This document shows positions 20,688-31,400 of a stretch of 64,000 nt of DNA, piece after piece. This DNA is from Cyanophora paradoxa (lineage: Eukaryota; Glaucocystophyceae; Cyanophorales; Cyanophoraceae), in contig QPMI01000477.1 of assembly GCA_004431415.1 (NCBI GenBank), positions 434,001-498,000 of the forward strand. The letters run 5' to 3'. The position numbers were made by a program, and so were the translations under genes. Under the pieces are notes generated by a model. It made no database searches. It worked only from the letters and a program-made list of their open reading frames with translations, and was not told where the DNA came from. The first letter of the stretch is position 1, and every line of letters begins with the position of its first letter.

Positions 20688-22623
20688 CTACTTGAAGCGG
20701 CGGAACTCCTGGCCGATGTAATCGCAGAGGATCGCCTTGCGGTACGGCGCCTTGAGCTTGCGCATGGCGCTCTGCTCGATCTGGCGGATGCGCTCGCGCG
20801 TGAGGCCCACTATCTCGCCGATCTCGTTCAGCGTCTTCGGCGAGCCGTCCACGAGCCCTGTACGCGCGCGTACGCCGCGGGTTAGCGGCGGGCCGCGCGA
20901 GCGGGCGGGCGGGCGGCGGGCGGCGGACCGTAGCGCATGCGGATGATGTCGCGTTCCCGCGCCTTGAGGGTCGCGAGCACGTTCTCCAGGTCTTCCCTGA
21001 GCATCGTCCGCTCCAGCTGCGCGCCGCGCGTCAGCAGCGGGAGCGCTGCCGGCGCGGCGCGGCGCGGGGCCGCTGGCGCTCGCTCGCTCGCTCGCTCGCC
21101 TGCTCGTCCGGCTGCAGGCACTCGCTCTCGATGAAGTCTCCCAGGTTGTTCCTCGCTTCGTCGAACTTGTTCGCTGAGATGGGACTCTCGAGCGCTGCGG
21201 GCCGAGACGGGCGCGCGTCAGCAGAGCTCGCGCGGCGGCGGCGCGGCCGGGCGCACAGATGGGGAGCGAGGCGGCCTGCGTGATGAACGCTAGCCGGGAT
21301 ACGGGGATGTTAAGCTCGTCCGCCAGTTCCTCCGGCGTTGGGATGCGCCCCAGTCTGCTCGCCAGCTGCTGCCGCCTGAGATGCGGGTGCCGAATCAGCG
21401 GGTGCGGGGCGGCGGGGCGGGCCGCGCGGGCGGGTCGCGCACGTCTTCTTGATGAGATAGAGCGAATCGTGCACGTGGACCGGCAGGCGGATGGTCCGGC
21501 CCTGGTCCTGGAGCGACCGGAAGATGGCCTGTCGGATCCACCACGTCGCGTACTGCGAGGGGCCCGGTTCGGCGTTCGGCGCGGCGGCCCGCACGGCGCA
21601 GAATCGCTCACCGTAAGGAACTTGAAGCCCTTGTCGGGGTCGAACCGCTCCGCCGCCTTCATCAGGCCAATCGAGCCCTCCTGGATGAGGTCCTGCAGCG
21701 GCATCGTGTGCTTGTTCGCGTACTTCTTTGCGATAGACACCACCCATCTAAGCGAGCGCGTGCGAGCGGCGCGGGCTCGCGGCGTCAGCCGGGGGAAGGA
21801 ACGGCAGCTACGGGGACGCATGCACCGGAGGTTGCTCTGCACGAGGCGGGCGCGTGCCCTCCTCCCCTTCAAGATCCGCGACTGGAATGCTGGACCCGGC
21901 TGCGTTCCGGCGGCCTGCGCGAGATTGGAGAGTGAGCGCATGCGCGCACGCGTGCCGCGGGGCGGGCGGACCATTGCCCACTCGTCTTCCCGCGGCTCGC
22001 GCCCAATACGAGCGGCAAGGCGCTTCTTAACAGTCTCCAGCTGAACCAAGTCGCGAATCTGACGGCTGAGCTCGATCTCCTCCTCCGCCGAAAGCAGCTC
22101 GAACGACCCGACCTCTGCGGGGCGCGGGGGCGTCAGGCAGACCACATAGGCGTTACGGCAAGGACTCTTACCCTTGATAAACTGTGCGATAGAAGGGGGC
22201 GCGCGGCAGGTTAGCGAGCGCAAGGAAAACGCACAGTCGGCACATACCGAGTTAAACGAGTCCTGCGCGACAACCAAACGTTAGAAAGGCAACGAGAGCA
22301 CCGGTGGCTGCACGCACGCTGGAGCCTCCAGCCCGTCGCCCACGTCGCTCCACCGGCATCGACACTTTCGGTTTCTCCTCCTTAGTTTCCGGCGGCGCCG
22401 CCGCCTCCATCCTTACAGAGCTCGACACCCATTGCAAACTCTTCCGACCAGAGTGCTCAAAACGTGGCCCGCTGACCTGCTCGCCGGCCCAGGTTCGCGC
22501 TATCCGCCGCCTCGGTGCCGGCGCCAGGAGGGAGCAAAAGCCGATATCCCGAGGCGCTGGAGATGGTGCTGCGTTCGACGCCTGCCGGACAGCCGCTGGT
22601 ACCGCGAAAGCCGCCTCCATCAT
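20688..22623 (-). CDS. SIG: Nuclear-encoded plastid RNA polymerase sigma-70 factor
   Basis: This directs the bacterial-type plastid RNA polymerase to promoters. The likely start is [14 protein letters not shown] at 22623; the Ala/Pro/Arg-rich leader could be a transit peptide. After short introns come region 1.2 ([16 protein letters not shown], about 22100), region 2 ([20 protein letters not shown], then [17 protein letters not shown]), the -10-reading helix ([19 protein letters not shown], then IRLPVHVHD), region 3 ([15 protein letters not shown]) and region 4 ([15 protein letters not shown], then the helix-turn-helix [19 protein letters not shown]). It ends FRRFK-stop at 20688. Spliced introns include GTGAGC...CGCAG between KFLT and YATWW. 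All core regions are present, so it looks functional. Spliceosomal introns in a sigma-70 gene point to a nuclear gene of endosymbiotic origin. A truncated duplicate lies at 5347-6302. Confidence 0.88.
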
Positions 22624-22856
22624 GGCGATATGAAGCTGTGGAGGGGTACGCAGACTCTTCCATGGCCACTTGAGCCCGTCGGCCCAGAGCTCGCTCCCCG
22701 CGCTCGACATCGCGTCCGTGAGCGTGCGCCACCGCTTTCAGAGCTCGCGAACGCAGCCCGCCGAGCGCGACCGGTGCTGTGCGCGTGCGGTGTGCTGCGC
22801 CCTCTAACCGGCTCGGGTATCGGACAGCAGAATTAAGACGTGCACAATCAAAGAGT

Positions 22857-24166
22857 CTAGCCGACGAGGCGGCCCCAGGAATCGACGTTGAGCGCGCGGC
22901 TGGTGATGCTCCCGAGGCGCTCGTCGACTTCCACCTTCTCGCGCGCCCGGCGCCGTCTGCGCCACGCCAGGAAGGCCGCAGCAACGATTGCGGCGGCGGC
23001 GGCCGAGCCGAGCGCCAGCCCGATAGCCAGGCCACGGTTGCCGCCGCCGCCGCCGCCGCCGCCTTCCCCCGCCGCGCCCCCGCGCGCCGGCGCCGGCGGC
23101 ACGCCGTAGTCGTCTGCCAGCGTCGATAGCGGCGGCTCTCTCGCTGCGGAGGCGTTCACGGGCGGCCGCGGGCCCGGCGGTGCGTCTGCGGCCGCCGAAA
23201 TTCAGTCGCGGTTGCGGGGGCGGGCGGCGCGTCTGGATCGGGCGGCGCGTCTGGATCGGGGATCGATATCGTACCGTCGGGGCAGGTCTCGCCGGAAAGG
23301 CAGTTCGCGAGGCCCCGCGTCCCGAAGGAGAGCTTCTCGCAGTCGAGGTGGAAGACCGTCCGCAGGGAGCACCTGCGTACGGGTCGGATCAGCGGGCGGC
23401 GGGCGGCAGGCGAGGCCAGGGCGGGAAAGTTGCAAGCGCACCACTCGATGTCGGGGTCGCACACGTCCGCGGGACACGCGCACGCCGCGTACTGGCCTGC
23501 GCGGCGCCGTTAAAAGCGGCGTCGACGTCTGGATCCGGAAGCTTAAGCCGCGAGCCAAAAGGGGAACCTTTGACGAGGAAGTGCACGGGGCTCGTCACGG
23601 CGGGCACCTCTGTGTTGCGCACGCGGAAGAGGTAGACGACGGGCGTCTCCAGGCCGCAGTTGCGGACCTCGATCGGCAGGGGCGCGGCGGCGGTGCACGC
23701 GCCCCTGCCGCAGGAGCGCACGCCCGAGCTGCAGGGGCGTCTTCTCACAAGGCAGGGGCGGGGCTTAAGCTAAGGGGCCCGAGAGAGAAGAGGCTGCACG
23801 TGCCGCCACGTCGCGTCGGGGCCGCCCTCGCGCTCGAATTCGATCTGGGCGACCGTCGAGTTCTGCGAACCGGCGCACGCGGACGGGGTCAATGGAAAGG
23901 AAACGTTGAATACTAGGAATCGGGTGCACCTTTTTCACAAACCAGACGATCCCCCGCCGCTGCGCCGGTACTGCAAGGCGGAAGGTGCGGGCGCGCAGAA
24001 CAAGCGATGGGGAGCCATCCCACGTAAAAGCGAGCCCCGGGATACGATTCAGATCGACGAGCGGCTCCGCATCATCGCTGGCGCCGCCAACGAGCGGCTC
24101 AACGACCGACGCCATCAATATCGCCAGCGCCAGCACGAGAGGCAGAGCGCGAGCGGATCGGCCCAT
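22857..24166 (-). CDS. Small type I membrane protein with Cys-containing ectodomain, function unknown
   Basis: The ATG at 24166 begins a clear signal peptide (MGRSARALPLVLALAILMAS). The mature part starts VDLNRIPGLAFTWDGSPSL. An intron starts after FVKK (GTGCACCCG...TTCGCAG) and leads to NSTVAQIEFEREGGP. Later exons carry scattered cysteines (GACTAAAPLPIEVRNCGLE; CACPADVCDPDIEWCACN; LDCEKLSFGTRGLANC, then LSGETCPDG) and then a Pro/Asp repeat. A Gly-rich linker is followed by one helix (LAIGLALGSAAAAAIVAAAFLAW), a basic run (RRRRRAREK) and a short tail ending VDSWGRLVG. The family is not recognised. A secreted or membrane-anchored binding role is inference only. The gene lies 233 bp upstream of the sigma start on the same strand and is divergent from the RRM gene. 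Confidence 0.7.
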
Positions 24167-24413
24167 CTTCGGACACTCCAGAGGCGCTGCTAGGACCTGC
24201 GATCCGCGTCGGCGCGTCCTGTGTGCAGCTGGGGCTGGGCGAGCGAAGGCTCGCGCGCTCGACGGCTCACCCGTTTCCCGACGAGCTCCTCCGTGTGACT
24301 TTCGTGCAGCCCTGCGCGAGTTGTCGCGCCTTTGCGAGCGCGATCCGCGCAACGGAGCACCGGGAGCACAGCCAGCCGGGTACGCGGTCTCGGCGCGTGG
24401 TAAAACTGCGGCC
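24167..24413. promoter_or_regulatory. Shared upstream region of two divergent genes
   Basis: Only 247 bp separate the starts of the type I membrane protein (-, 24166) and the RRM/SR gene (+, 24414). Both promoters must lie here or extend into the 5' exons, so a bidirectional promoter is likely. I could not identify a TATA box or other named element. Confidence 0.35.
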
Positions 24414-25492
24414 ATGACGGGCGATGGCACCCCGGGCGGCATCAGCGAGCGCCTGCGCACGCGGATCTTGGTCGACTGGTCCGCTAGCGCCAAGGTACCG
24501 CCGAGCCGACCACAGCCACGCGCATCGTGGCTGAGCCGCTGAGCCCGGTTCCCGCCGCAGATGAGCTCCGCTGCATTTGAGGCACACTGCAAAGATCTCA
24601 AGTTGAGTGGAGTCGTTCGAATTGAGCCGGCCGACAGGTGCCCGCCGCCGAGCGCTCCAACAATTCTCCGCGGCTCGCCAAACGTAGGACGCGCGAGCAG
24701 CGACGCGACAGAAAAGTGCTGCATCGTCTTTGCCGACTTCGAGAGCGCTTCGGCCGCACGGTGCGCCCTTCAGTTGCACACGTGGAGCTCGCGCGCGCTC
24801 GCTGCGAATGCTGATTGAATCGCCCGCGCGCGGCCGCCGCAGACTCGCCCTAGACGACAGGCCCGTTCCGGTGTGTACCTCTGCCTCGAGCGAGCGCGAC
24901 GCGCTCTTAGATCGGCCGCGTCGCAGGGTGCCGGCCCGGCCGCGACCAAAAGGATGCGGGCGCGGTTCAACCCCGAAGCCTGGCTCGAGGAGTTCGAATC
25001 AGACGCCAAAGCCCTCTCCAAGGCGAAAGCAAGGCTGCGCGTGTCCCTGGAAAGTGCGCTGCGGCCGGCGCGGTCCCGGCCCCCGCGCGCGCGGCGGCGC
25101 GCTCGATCGCGCCCACGGCCGATCCCGCCCCGCCGGCGCGCGCGCGCAGATTGCGTCGAGGGCGGCGCGGGCGGCTCGGGCGTGAAATCGGACCTGAGGA
25201 GAGCTTTCTCGAAGTACGGCGCGGTGGACTCCGTCGAGTACAGGGACCGCTCGAGCTCGGCGGTGGTCGAGGTGCGAGCTCGAGCCCGCCCGGCGAGGTT
25301 TCTCGAGTTCGAACCGCGGGCCGCCCTCGCAGTTCCGAAGCACGCCGGAGGCGCTGGCCGCGATGCACCTGTGCCGGGGCGCGCCGTTCCTGAAGGGCAA
25401 GCTGGCCGCCCAGCCCCTCGAGGTGCGCGCCGGCCCCGCCAGGCCAGGCGAGGTCGAGCGGCGCGGACGCGGGCGGGGCGGGACGCAGGATC

Positions 25493-25524
<32 letters not shown>

Positions 25525-27865
25525 CCCCGCAGGGGCGGCGAAGAAGCCCCGTCCAAGAAGGGCGGGGAGCCCGGCGCGGCGCCGCACTGGCCCAGGCCCG
25601 GGGACATCAGGAGGCGAACGGTCTTCGTGGGCCGCTGGGGCCTCGGCGTACCCCGCTCCGTCGAGGAGGTCACCGAGTCCCTCCAGGCCTCCGGCATCCT
25701 GTGCGCCCGCCCGAATCGTGTACCCCCCGCGCCGCCCGTGCGCGGGGCTTGACGCGTACCCCCCCCTCCCTCCCCGCAGCAAGGGCCGCGTGGAGCTCGT
25801 CGTACTGGTACGGCAGAACTATTACGGGTCCGCGCTTCCCCCTTACCCCCCCCCCCTCCCCCTCCCCCCCCGCCGGGCTCTCACCCACCACCCGGGTGCA
25901 GCTTCGTGCTCCTGGAGAAGGAGGAGGACGCGAGGACGCTCATCGCGAAGGGATCGCTGCGCTTCGTCAGAGAGCCCAACAAGCAGCCCATGCTCATAGG
26001 ACCCGACCTCGGCCCGGTGCGCTATATATAGCCGGCGCTGGCGTACGAGGGAGTCTGACCCGTGAACTCCGGTTCGGTACCCCGGCAGGGCGCCACCCTG
26101 CTCATTGAGAAGCTGGAGGCGCAGGCGAAGAAGCCGTTAGGGTCCCCCCGCCCCCGATCCCGCTCCCGCTCCCGCTCCCGCGGCCGGTCCGCGCGGGCGC
26201 GCGCGCGTACCCCCCGCCCCGCCCCCCGCCCCCGACGCCCGCGTTCGCACAGGGCGGCGAGCCCGCCGAAGAAGCGCGCCAGGAGCAGGAGCCGAAGCCG
26301 CAGCCGGAGTCGAAGAGAGGGCGAGGAGAAGAAGAAGAAGGAGGCGGAGGATGGGCGGCGCCGGCGGCGCAGCGCGAGCCCGCCGCGGAGCAGCGGCCGC
26401 GGGGACAAGCGGCGGCCGCGGCGCCGCAGCCGGAGCCCAGCCAAGGGCCCTCCGGAGCGGCCCCAGGCCGGCGCCGCTCCGCCGCCGGCGCCGGCGGCGC
26501 TGGCTGGCGTCGCCAAGCGGCCGGCGGCCGTCGCCGCGGCGGCGGCCGCCCCCGCTCCCGCCCCAGAGCCGCCCCGGCGGGCCGCCGCCCCTCCGGAGCC
26601 GGAGCCCTCGGCGCCCCCGCTCGCGCCTTCGGCCCCGGCCCGCCCCCTCCCGCGCCCGGGCCGGCGCCGGCGCCGGCCCCTCAGCAGCCGCCGCCGCCGG
26701 TCCCGGCCGCGCCCTCCTTCCCTGCCTTCCTTCAGGACCGGGACGGCTCCCCCGCCACCTCCCCCGCCGCCTCGCACCACCTCTCCCTGGGCGCCGTCAG
26801 CCCCCCGCGCCCCTTCCCGGGCGCCCCGCCCGCCAGCCCGCCCCGCTCCTCGCCCGCCCCCCGAGACCCTGGCGCCCCGCCGCTCGCCTCCGCCGCCCCC
26901 GGCTCTCCTCCCCGCTTCGGTGACGCCAGCACCGCCCAGCTCTTCCGGATGTGCGTACCCTTTCTCTTCCCCCCTTCCCCTCCATCTCGAAACTCCCCAC
27001 CCGCCGCCGACGTGGACGGGGGTACAGGTGCGCGGCCGAGGCGGAGATGCGCGAGCATGCGGAGAGGCGGGCGCAGGCGGCCGCGGCGGAGGCCGAAGCG
27101 CTGCGCACGAAGGCGCGCTCGCGCGCGCCTGCGCACCCTCGAAAGTTTCCCGCCCGAATTCGAACCCGCGAAACGCAGGTAGGCGACCTGGAGCGCGAGC
27201 GGGAGGAGCTCATGTCGCTCGTAGCATGGCAGAACGAAGAGCTTGACCGATTCCGAAAGGCGCAGGTACCCCCATCACTATCCTCCCCCCTCCCCTCCCT
27301 GAGCGACAGGAGCTCATGTTGCTCGTGACGTGGCAGAACGAACAGAGCGAAGAGCTCGACAGGCTTCGCAAGGCGAAGGTACCCCCATCACTATCCTCCC
27401 CCGTCCTCCGCTCCTCCCCCTCCCCTCCCCTCCCCGAGCGACAGGAGCTCATGTTGCTCGTGGCGTGGCAGAACGAACAGAGCGAAGAGCTCGACAGGCT
27501 TCGCAACGCGCGGGTACCCCCATTACTATCCCCCTCCCTCCCTCCCTCCCCCGGCCCCCCCCTCCCCCCCCGGACCCCGCGCCCCGCTCCCCGCTCCTGA
27601 CCGGCAGCAGGCCCAAGCGGACGCCGGCGCTGTACCCGCCTCCAAGTACGAGGCCGTGAAGGTACCCCCCCTGCATGGCGTCCCAGTGCCCCCCGGCGGG
27701 GCCGACTCCGAGCGTTGACGTCGAGGGGGTACGCAGAAAGCGTACTTCGCGGAGAACGCGTGGGTGCGGCAGCTGGAGGCGCTGCTGCAAGGCCACAGCA
27801 TCGGCCTCCCCGCCAGCTCCGAGCCCCGCCCCCGTGGGAGCGGCGGCTCCGCGCCGGCGTCGTAG
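24414..27865 (+). CDS. RRM and Arg/Ser-rich protein with C-terminal coiled coil, likely RNA processing
   Basis: Exon 1 (ATG 24414) and the next exons give a first RRM-like fold: strand RILVDWSASA, helix AAFEAHCKDLKL, strand SGVVRIEPAD, then EKCCIVFADFESASAARCAL. A second follows at about 25190-25430 (LRRAFSKYGAVDSVEY; SAVVEV; AMHLCRGAPFLKGKL) and a third at about 25615-25990 (RTVFVGRWGLGVPRSVEEVT; QNYYG; SFVLLEKEEDARTLIAKG). From about 26130 come Arg/Ser repeats (RSRSRSRSRGRSARARA) and a long Pro/Ala-rich stretch, then a coiled coil with duplicated exons (27190-27513). The end is AWVRQLEALLQGHSIGLP with TAG at 27863-27865. RRM plus RS domains are typical of SR-type splicing or mRNA-binding factors; the exact orthologue is not recognised. 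Many introns start GTACCCC. Confidence 0.65.
27190..27513 (+). repeat. Tandemly duplicated coiled-coil exons with their introns
   Basis: Three homologous units lie in a row. The first exon ends at 27265 (ELMSLVAWQNEELDRFRKAQ). Exons 27310-27378 and 27445-27513 are each 69 nt and encode ELMLLVTWQNEQSEELDRLR and ELMLLVAWQNEQSEELDRLR plus three residues. The introns between them, 27266-27309 (44 nt) and 27379-27444 (66 nt), start GTACCCCCATCACTATCC and end GCGACAG; the intron after the third exon starts GTACCCCCATTACTATCC. All joins are in phase 0, so each unit adds 23 residues to the coiled coil. Confidence 0.85.
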
Positions 27866-28429
27866 TTACGAAAGCATGCGCAATGTCGAAATTCTAAAAA
27901 AGCAAGAATTCGAAAGCTTACAGTACTGTGATAGTTGATAAAAGAGTGCTTAAGCTAAAACAATCGCACTGTGCACTACGCTCCCACTACACGAATCGAA
28001 CCAATGAATTCTGATTTAATCTATATAGCTAGCTATAGATCTGGTGACTGAACGCGCATGCACATGCACGGACACTTAAGTTTACTACTACTCTAAATTC
28101 ACGCTGATGAGAGGTCCATATGCGCTGGAATACGAACGCCACACTAAAGCTACATGCAAAAGAATATTGTGAATGCGAACGCTACATTACAGCGAAGTCG
28201 ACGTGTGTCTCTAAAAAAATCATTAATATTATCAGTGCACACGCTGTGTGCCACCTCCTTAGCTTAAGAATGAACGTAGACTGGCCTCTTGCACTAGATG
28301 ATTAGTCGTGACAGCTCTAGACTTTAGACGATGTATGAAGAGCTTTAGACGATTAGACTGAATCTAAATCTGAACGGAATGTGCTAACTTGCAGTTGCTG
28401 CACTGCATCGAATCCGCCTCCTTGAAGCT
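27866..28429. other. AT-richer spacer between convergent genes
   Basis: This lies between the stop of the RRM/SR gene and the stop of the phosphate exporter gene. It is clearly more AT-rich than its surroundings, with small palindromes such as CTATATAGCTAGCTATAG near 28020. A 61-codon open frame at 28120-28305 has no recognisable feature and is not called. Confidence 0.55.
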
Positions 28430-31400
28430 TTAGTGAGCGGACGGGCGCCGCGACATGAATCGGAGTCCGAGCTTCGGCGTTCGCTCCGGGCGCCGAACGT
28501 CCGCGGACCCGCCGTCCGCCTCCTCCCCCACGTCCTCGAGATCGTGGCCGACGAACGCGGCGGCGCGGAGGGGCGACGTCTCCAGCTCGCGATCGCGGGC
28601 GGCGGCGGCGGTGGTGTGGGCGCGCCGCAGCTGGAGAAACAGGCTGTGGACCGACCCAGGGCCCGCCCCCGTCGGGACCGCCGCTCGCGCCGGCGCCGAG
28701 GTGGCCTTCCCAAGGCCATGGCCAGACGGAGGGGACCCTGGCTCGGCGGCCTGGAGCTGCAGCACGAAAACAAAGCCGTGAGAAAGCGGGAGGGGATTCG
28801 AAGGAGGTGCGGGCGGCAGCTGCGTGCATGTGCGCACCCGAGCGAAGCTGAGAGTGTTGGAGCGCTCCAGAGCCTTGCGGCGCCAGCCGCTGGCGGCGCT
28901 CGCGAGGCGCGCGTGGGTGCGGGCGGCGGAGCGCGCCGCCTCCAGTGCGAGCGGGTCCTGCTCCCGAACCGTCACCATCGGGGAGTCGTCGACGTCCGCG
29001 TCCCACGAAGCCCCATGCCCAGCGTCCGCCGCCGCCGCGCCGTCGGGCTTTGGTACCGCCCGCGGCGGCTCGAAGGAGAAGGTGCCCCGCAGGGTCGACC
29101 CCACCCGTAGAAGGCGCGACTTCCGCGGCACGCCCAGGCCTGCACACGCCCGGCCCGGCACGGAACCGAATTCAGCGCTCGCGAACAGGCAACGCGACGT
29201 CGACGGGTCGCGATCGCCAGGCTAGGCGTGCCCGCGTGCGCACCAGGGCTGCGGGGCGAGGCGCCCGCACCGTTATCGGATTCGGCATTGAGATTGTGCA
29301 CCACCGGCCGTGACGCCGCCTCAAGATCGGGATCGGTTTCGGTGACCGCGACGGCATCCGTCGGCGCCTCTTCGGAGATGGCGACTCTCCTTCGCGTGAA
29401 GGTGCGCCGCAGGCGGCTGAAACCTCCCCTGGGCGAATGTGGCCCGCCAGCCTTCGGCGTCGCCCCTCCAGCCAGCACCTAGAAGCCGCACCCCCGGCCC
29501 GAGGCAGCGATCAGAAACCATGTCGCGATCGTTAATCGATCCGTCATTGAAGTGACGCGCGCCGCGCGCCCCACGCACCTTCTCCATCTGCTTGCGGTTC
29601 CAGTGCATGTCCTCGTCGTCCTCCTGCTGCTGCCCGCTGAAGAGCAGCGGCACCTGAATGTCGAACGCCCGGTAGCTCTGCCGGTCACCGGGTGGCGGCG
29701 TAATTATAAACTGAAGGCCGGCAATGTTCACGCGGTCGGATCGGACCTCGCAGTTGCGCAGCTGCTCGTGCTCAATGCGGAAGAGGTTCCAGAGGCAGCG
29801 CCGCGCCGCTTCCAATATCGCGAATGCGGCCTTCAGCAGCTGCGCCCCCATGCCCCCGCCCTGCACCCGGGGCGTCAGCAGGCGGGAAAGGGGCGCACGT
29901 TCGATTTTAAAGATTATCGAGTCGCGCACGAGGAGGCCCGTGTTGGTCTGGAAGACCCAGGTTAGACGGATGGCCACGTTCGCCCAGAGCGCGAAGTGGT
30001 ACACCTGCCGCGCAAAGCGTCGGCGAGGAAGCTACTCGTAAAGCAGAAGTAACGCGCGAGAGCCGAGGCGCACGCACCCACGTCTGCTCAAAGAGGCGGG
30101 AGGAGCGCAGGCGGCAGCGCGAGACGATGCCGAGTTTCTTGACCAGGAAACGTAGGTCGAAGCGCCGCGGCGGCCGCTGCGCATGCGGCGCGTGCGCGGG
30201 CGAGTGCGCGCGGTCCTTGGGCTCGGGGTCGACGTGGATGAGGCCCCAGTCGTGGTGGATGTCCCAGTACAGCTTGTGGATGGTGCTCCAGATGGACACG
30301 AGGATGAAGACTGCGAAGAAAGCACTGCCCACTGCGATCCGCGAACGGAACGGAGCGCGCCGCGGCCGGTCAGCGTCGACGTCGTGATCGAATTCGAAAA
30401 GCGAAACGTGAATTTGAACAGGTGCACCGCCGGCGACGTCGTGAAAGGCGCTGTAGATGGCGTACGTCACGACGGAGAGGATCGAGCTGAAATACCTGCA
30501 CACGGCCCCGGCGTGCAACGTTAACGTCAGGGACGCTTACCGAACCCGCGGGAACGCGCAGCAACGATAATGCGCACTTGAGGGCGTTCCACAGCTGAGC
30601 GTTGCGCCCCTTCGGCTGTCCCCACAGGTCCCGCACCCGCCGCAAGCACTGTGCCATTCTGCGCTCGCGCGCGATTGTTTAGAGCTCCGCGAATTTAAAT
30701 CAATATTCGGCGTGCGCGCGGACCGGATCCAGAAAGGGATGCAGGCGATGACGGGCGTCCACCAGGAGGAGGCGCCGCAGAGCTCGGCGGCATCGGCGGG
30801 GCTGCTGCTCTTGTACGCGCCGTAGAAGCAGACGCTGTAAACGAGGTCCGTCGCCACGATGACCGTGCTCGTCAGCTCTGCGCATGCATGCAGGCCGCGG
30901 CCGGGTCGTCACTCCTATCGTCGCCCAGCGCTGCGTGCACGTGCGCGGAGAGGAAAGGCGCACGGTCGCCCATCCAGAAGTCGCGGAACTTGACGAAGAC
31001 GAACGGCGCCGCGGCGCAACGCAGCACGGTCGACATCGTCCACCGCAGGAGCCCGCAATACCTGCACGCCATTCGAATTCGGGATCGAAGGCGGTATACG
31101 TAGCTGTGGGAACATTCGAATTCGGGCGCGGCGCACTGGTGCTTGGAGCGGCGCTCGGTAAAGTGGACCGGCTGGGGCTTGAGCGCGAATACGGCAAGCA
31201 GGATGAAGGTGTAGAGGGGGATGTACTGCGGCGACACCGCCGACTGCGAGCGGGTCGACGTCGACATTAGCGACCGCGCACGGATGTCGTGCGTAATCGA
31301 TTGTGCATGCGGACCGCGATGGAGAGGCGGAGGTCGGAGCCGGAGGAGATGGAGGAGTGGAAGAGCCAGTACGCGAGCAGCAGCACCGCCGTCATGACCG

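Larger units (their letters stand above)
15326..21643. repeat. Large direct duplication, copy 2
   Basis: This is the partner of 1-6302 in the same orientation, separated by the unique stretch 6303-15325. It covers the receptor gene from the second FN3-like domain to its end, the clamp-like gene and the 3' part of the sigma gene. Here the sigma gene continues into its own upstream exons after 21643, and the receptor gene continues from its own upstream exons before 15326. This copy therefore keeps both flanking genes whole. Reading frames disturbed in copy 1 are open here. Confidence 0.95.

Noticed and set aside
20688-22277. A single unspliced 529-codon sigma protein
   Set aside because: The long frame runs through introns only because GC-rich introns lack stops. 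Conserved region 2.4 ([11 protein letters not shown]) is in another frame and is restored by splicing GTGAGC...CGCAG.
26005-26040. TATATATAG near 26025 as a TATA box for a new gene
   Set aside because: It lies in a short intron of the RRM/SR gene. The exon ending IGPDLGP joins in frame to GATLLIEKLEAQ after GGTACCCCGGCAG.
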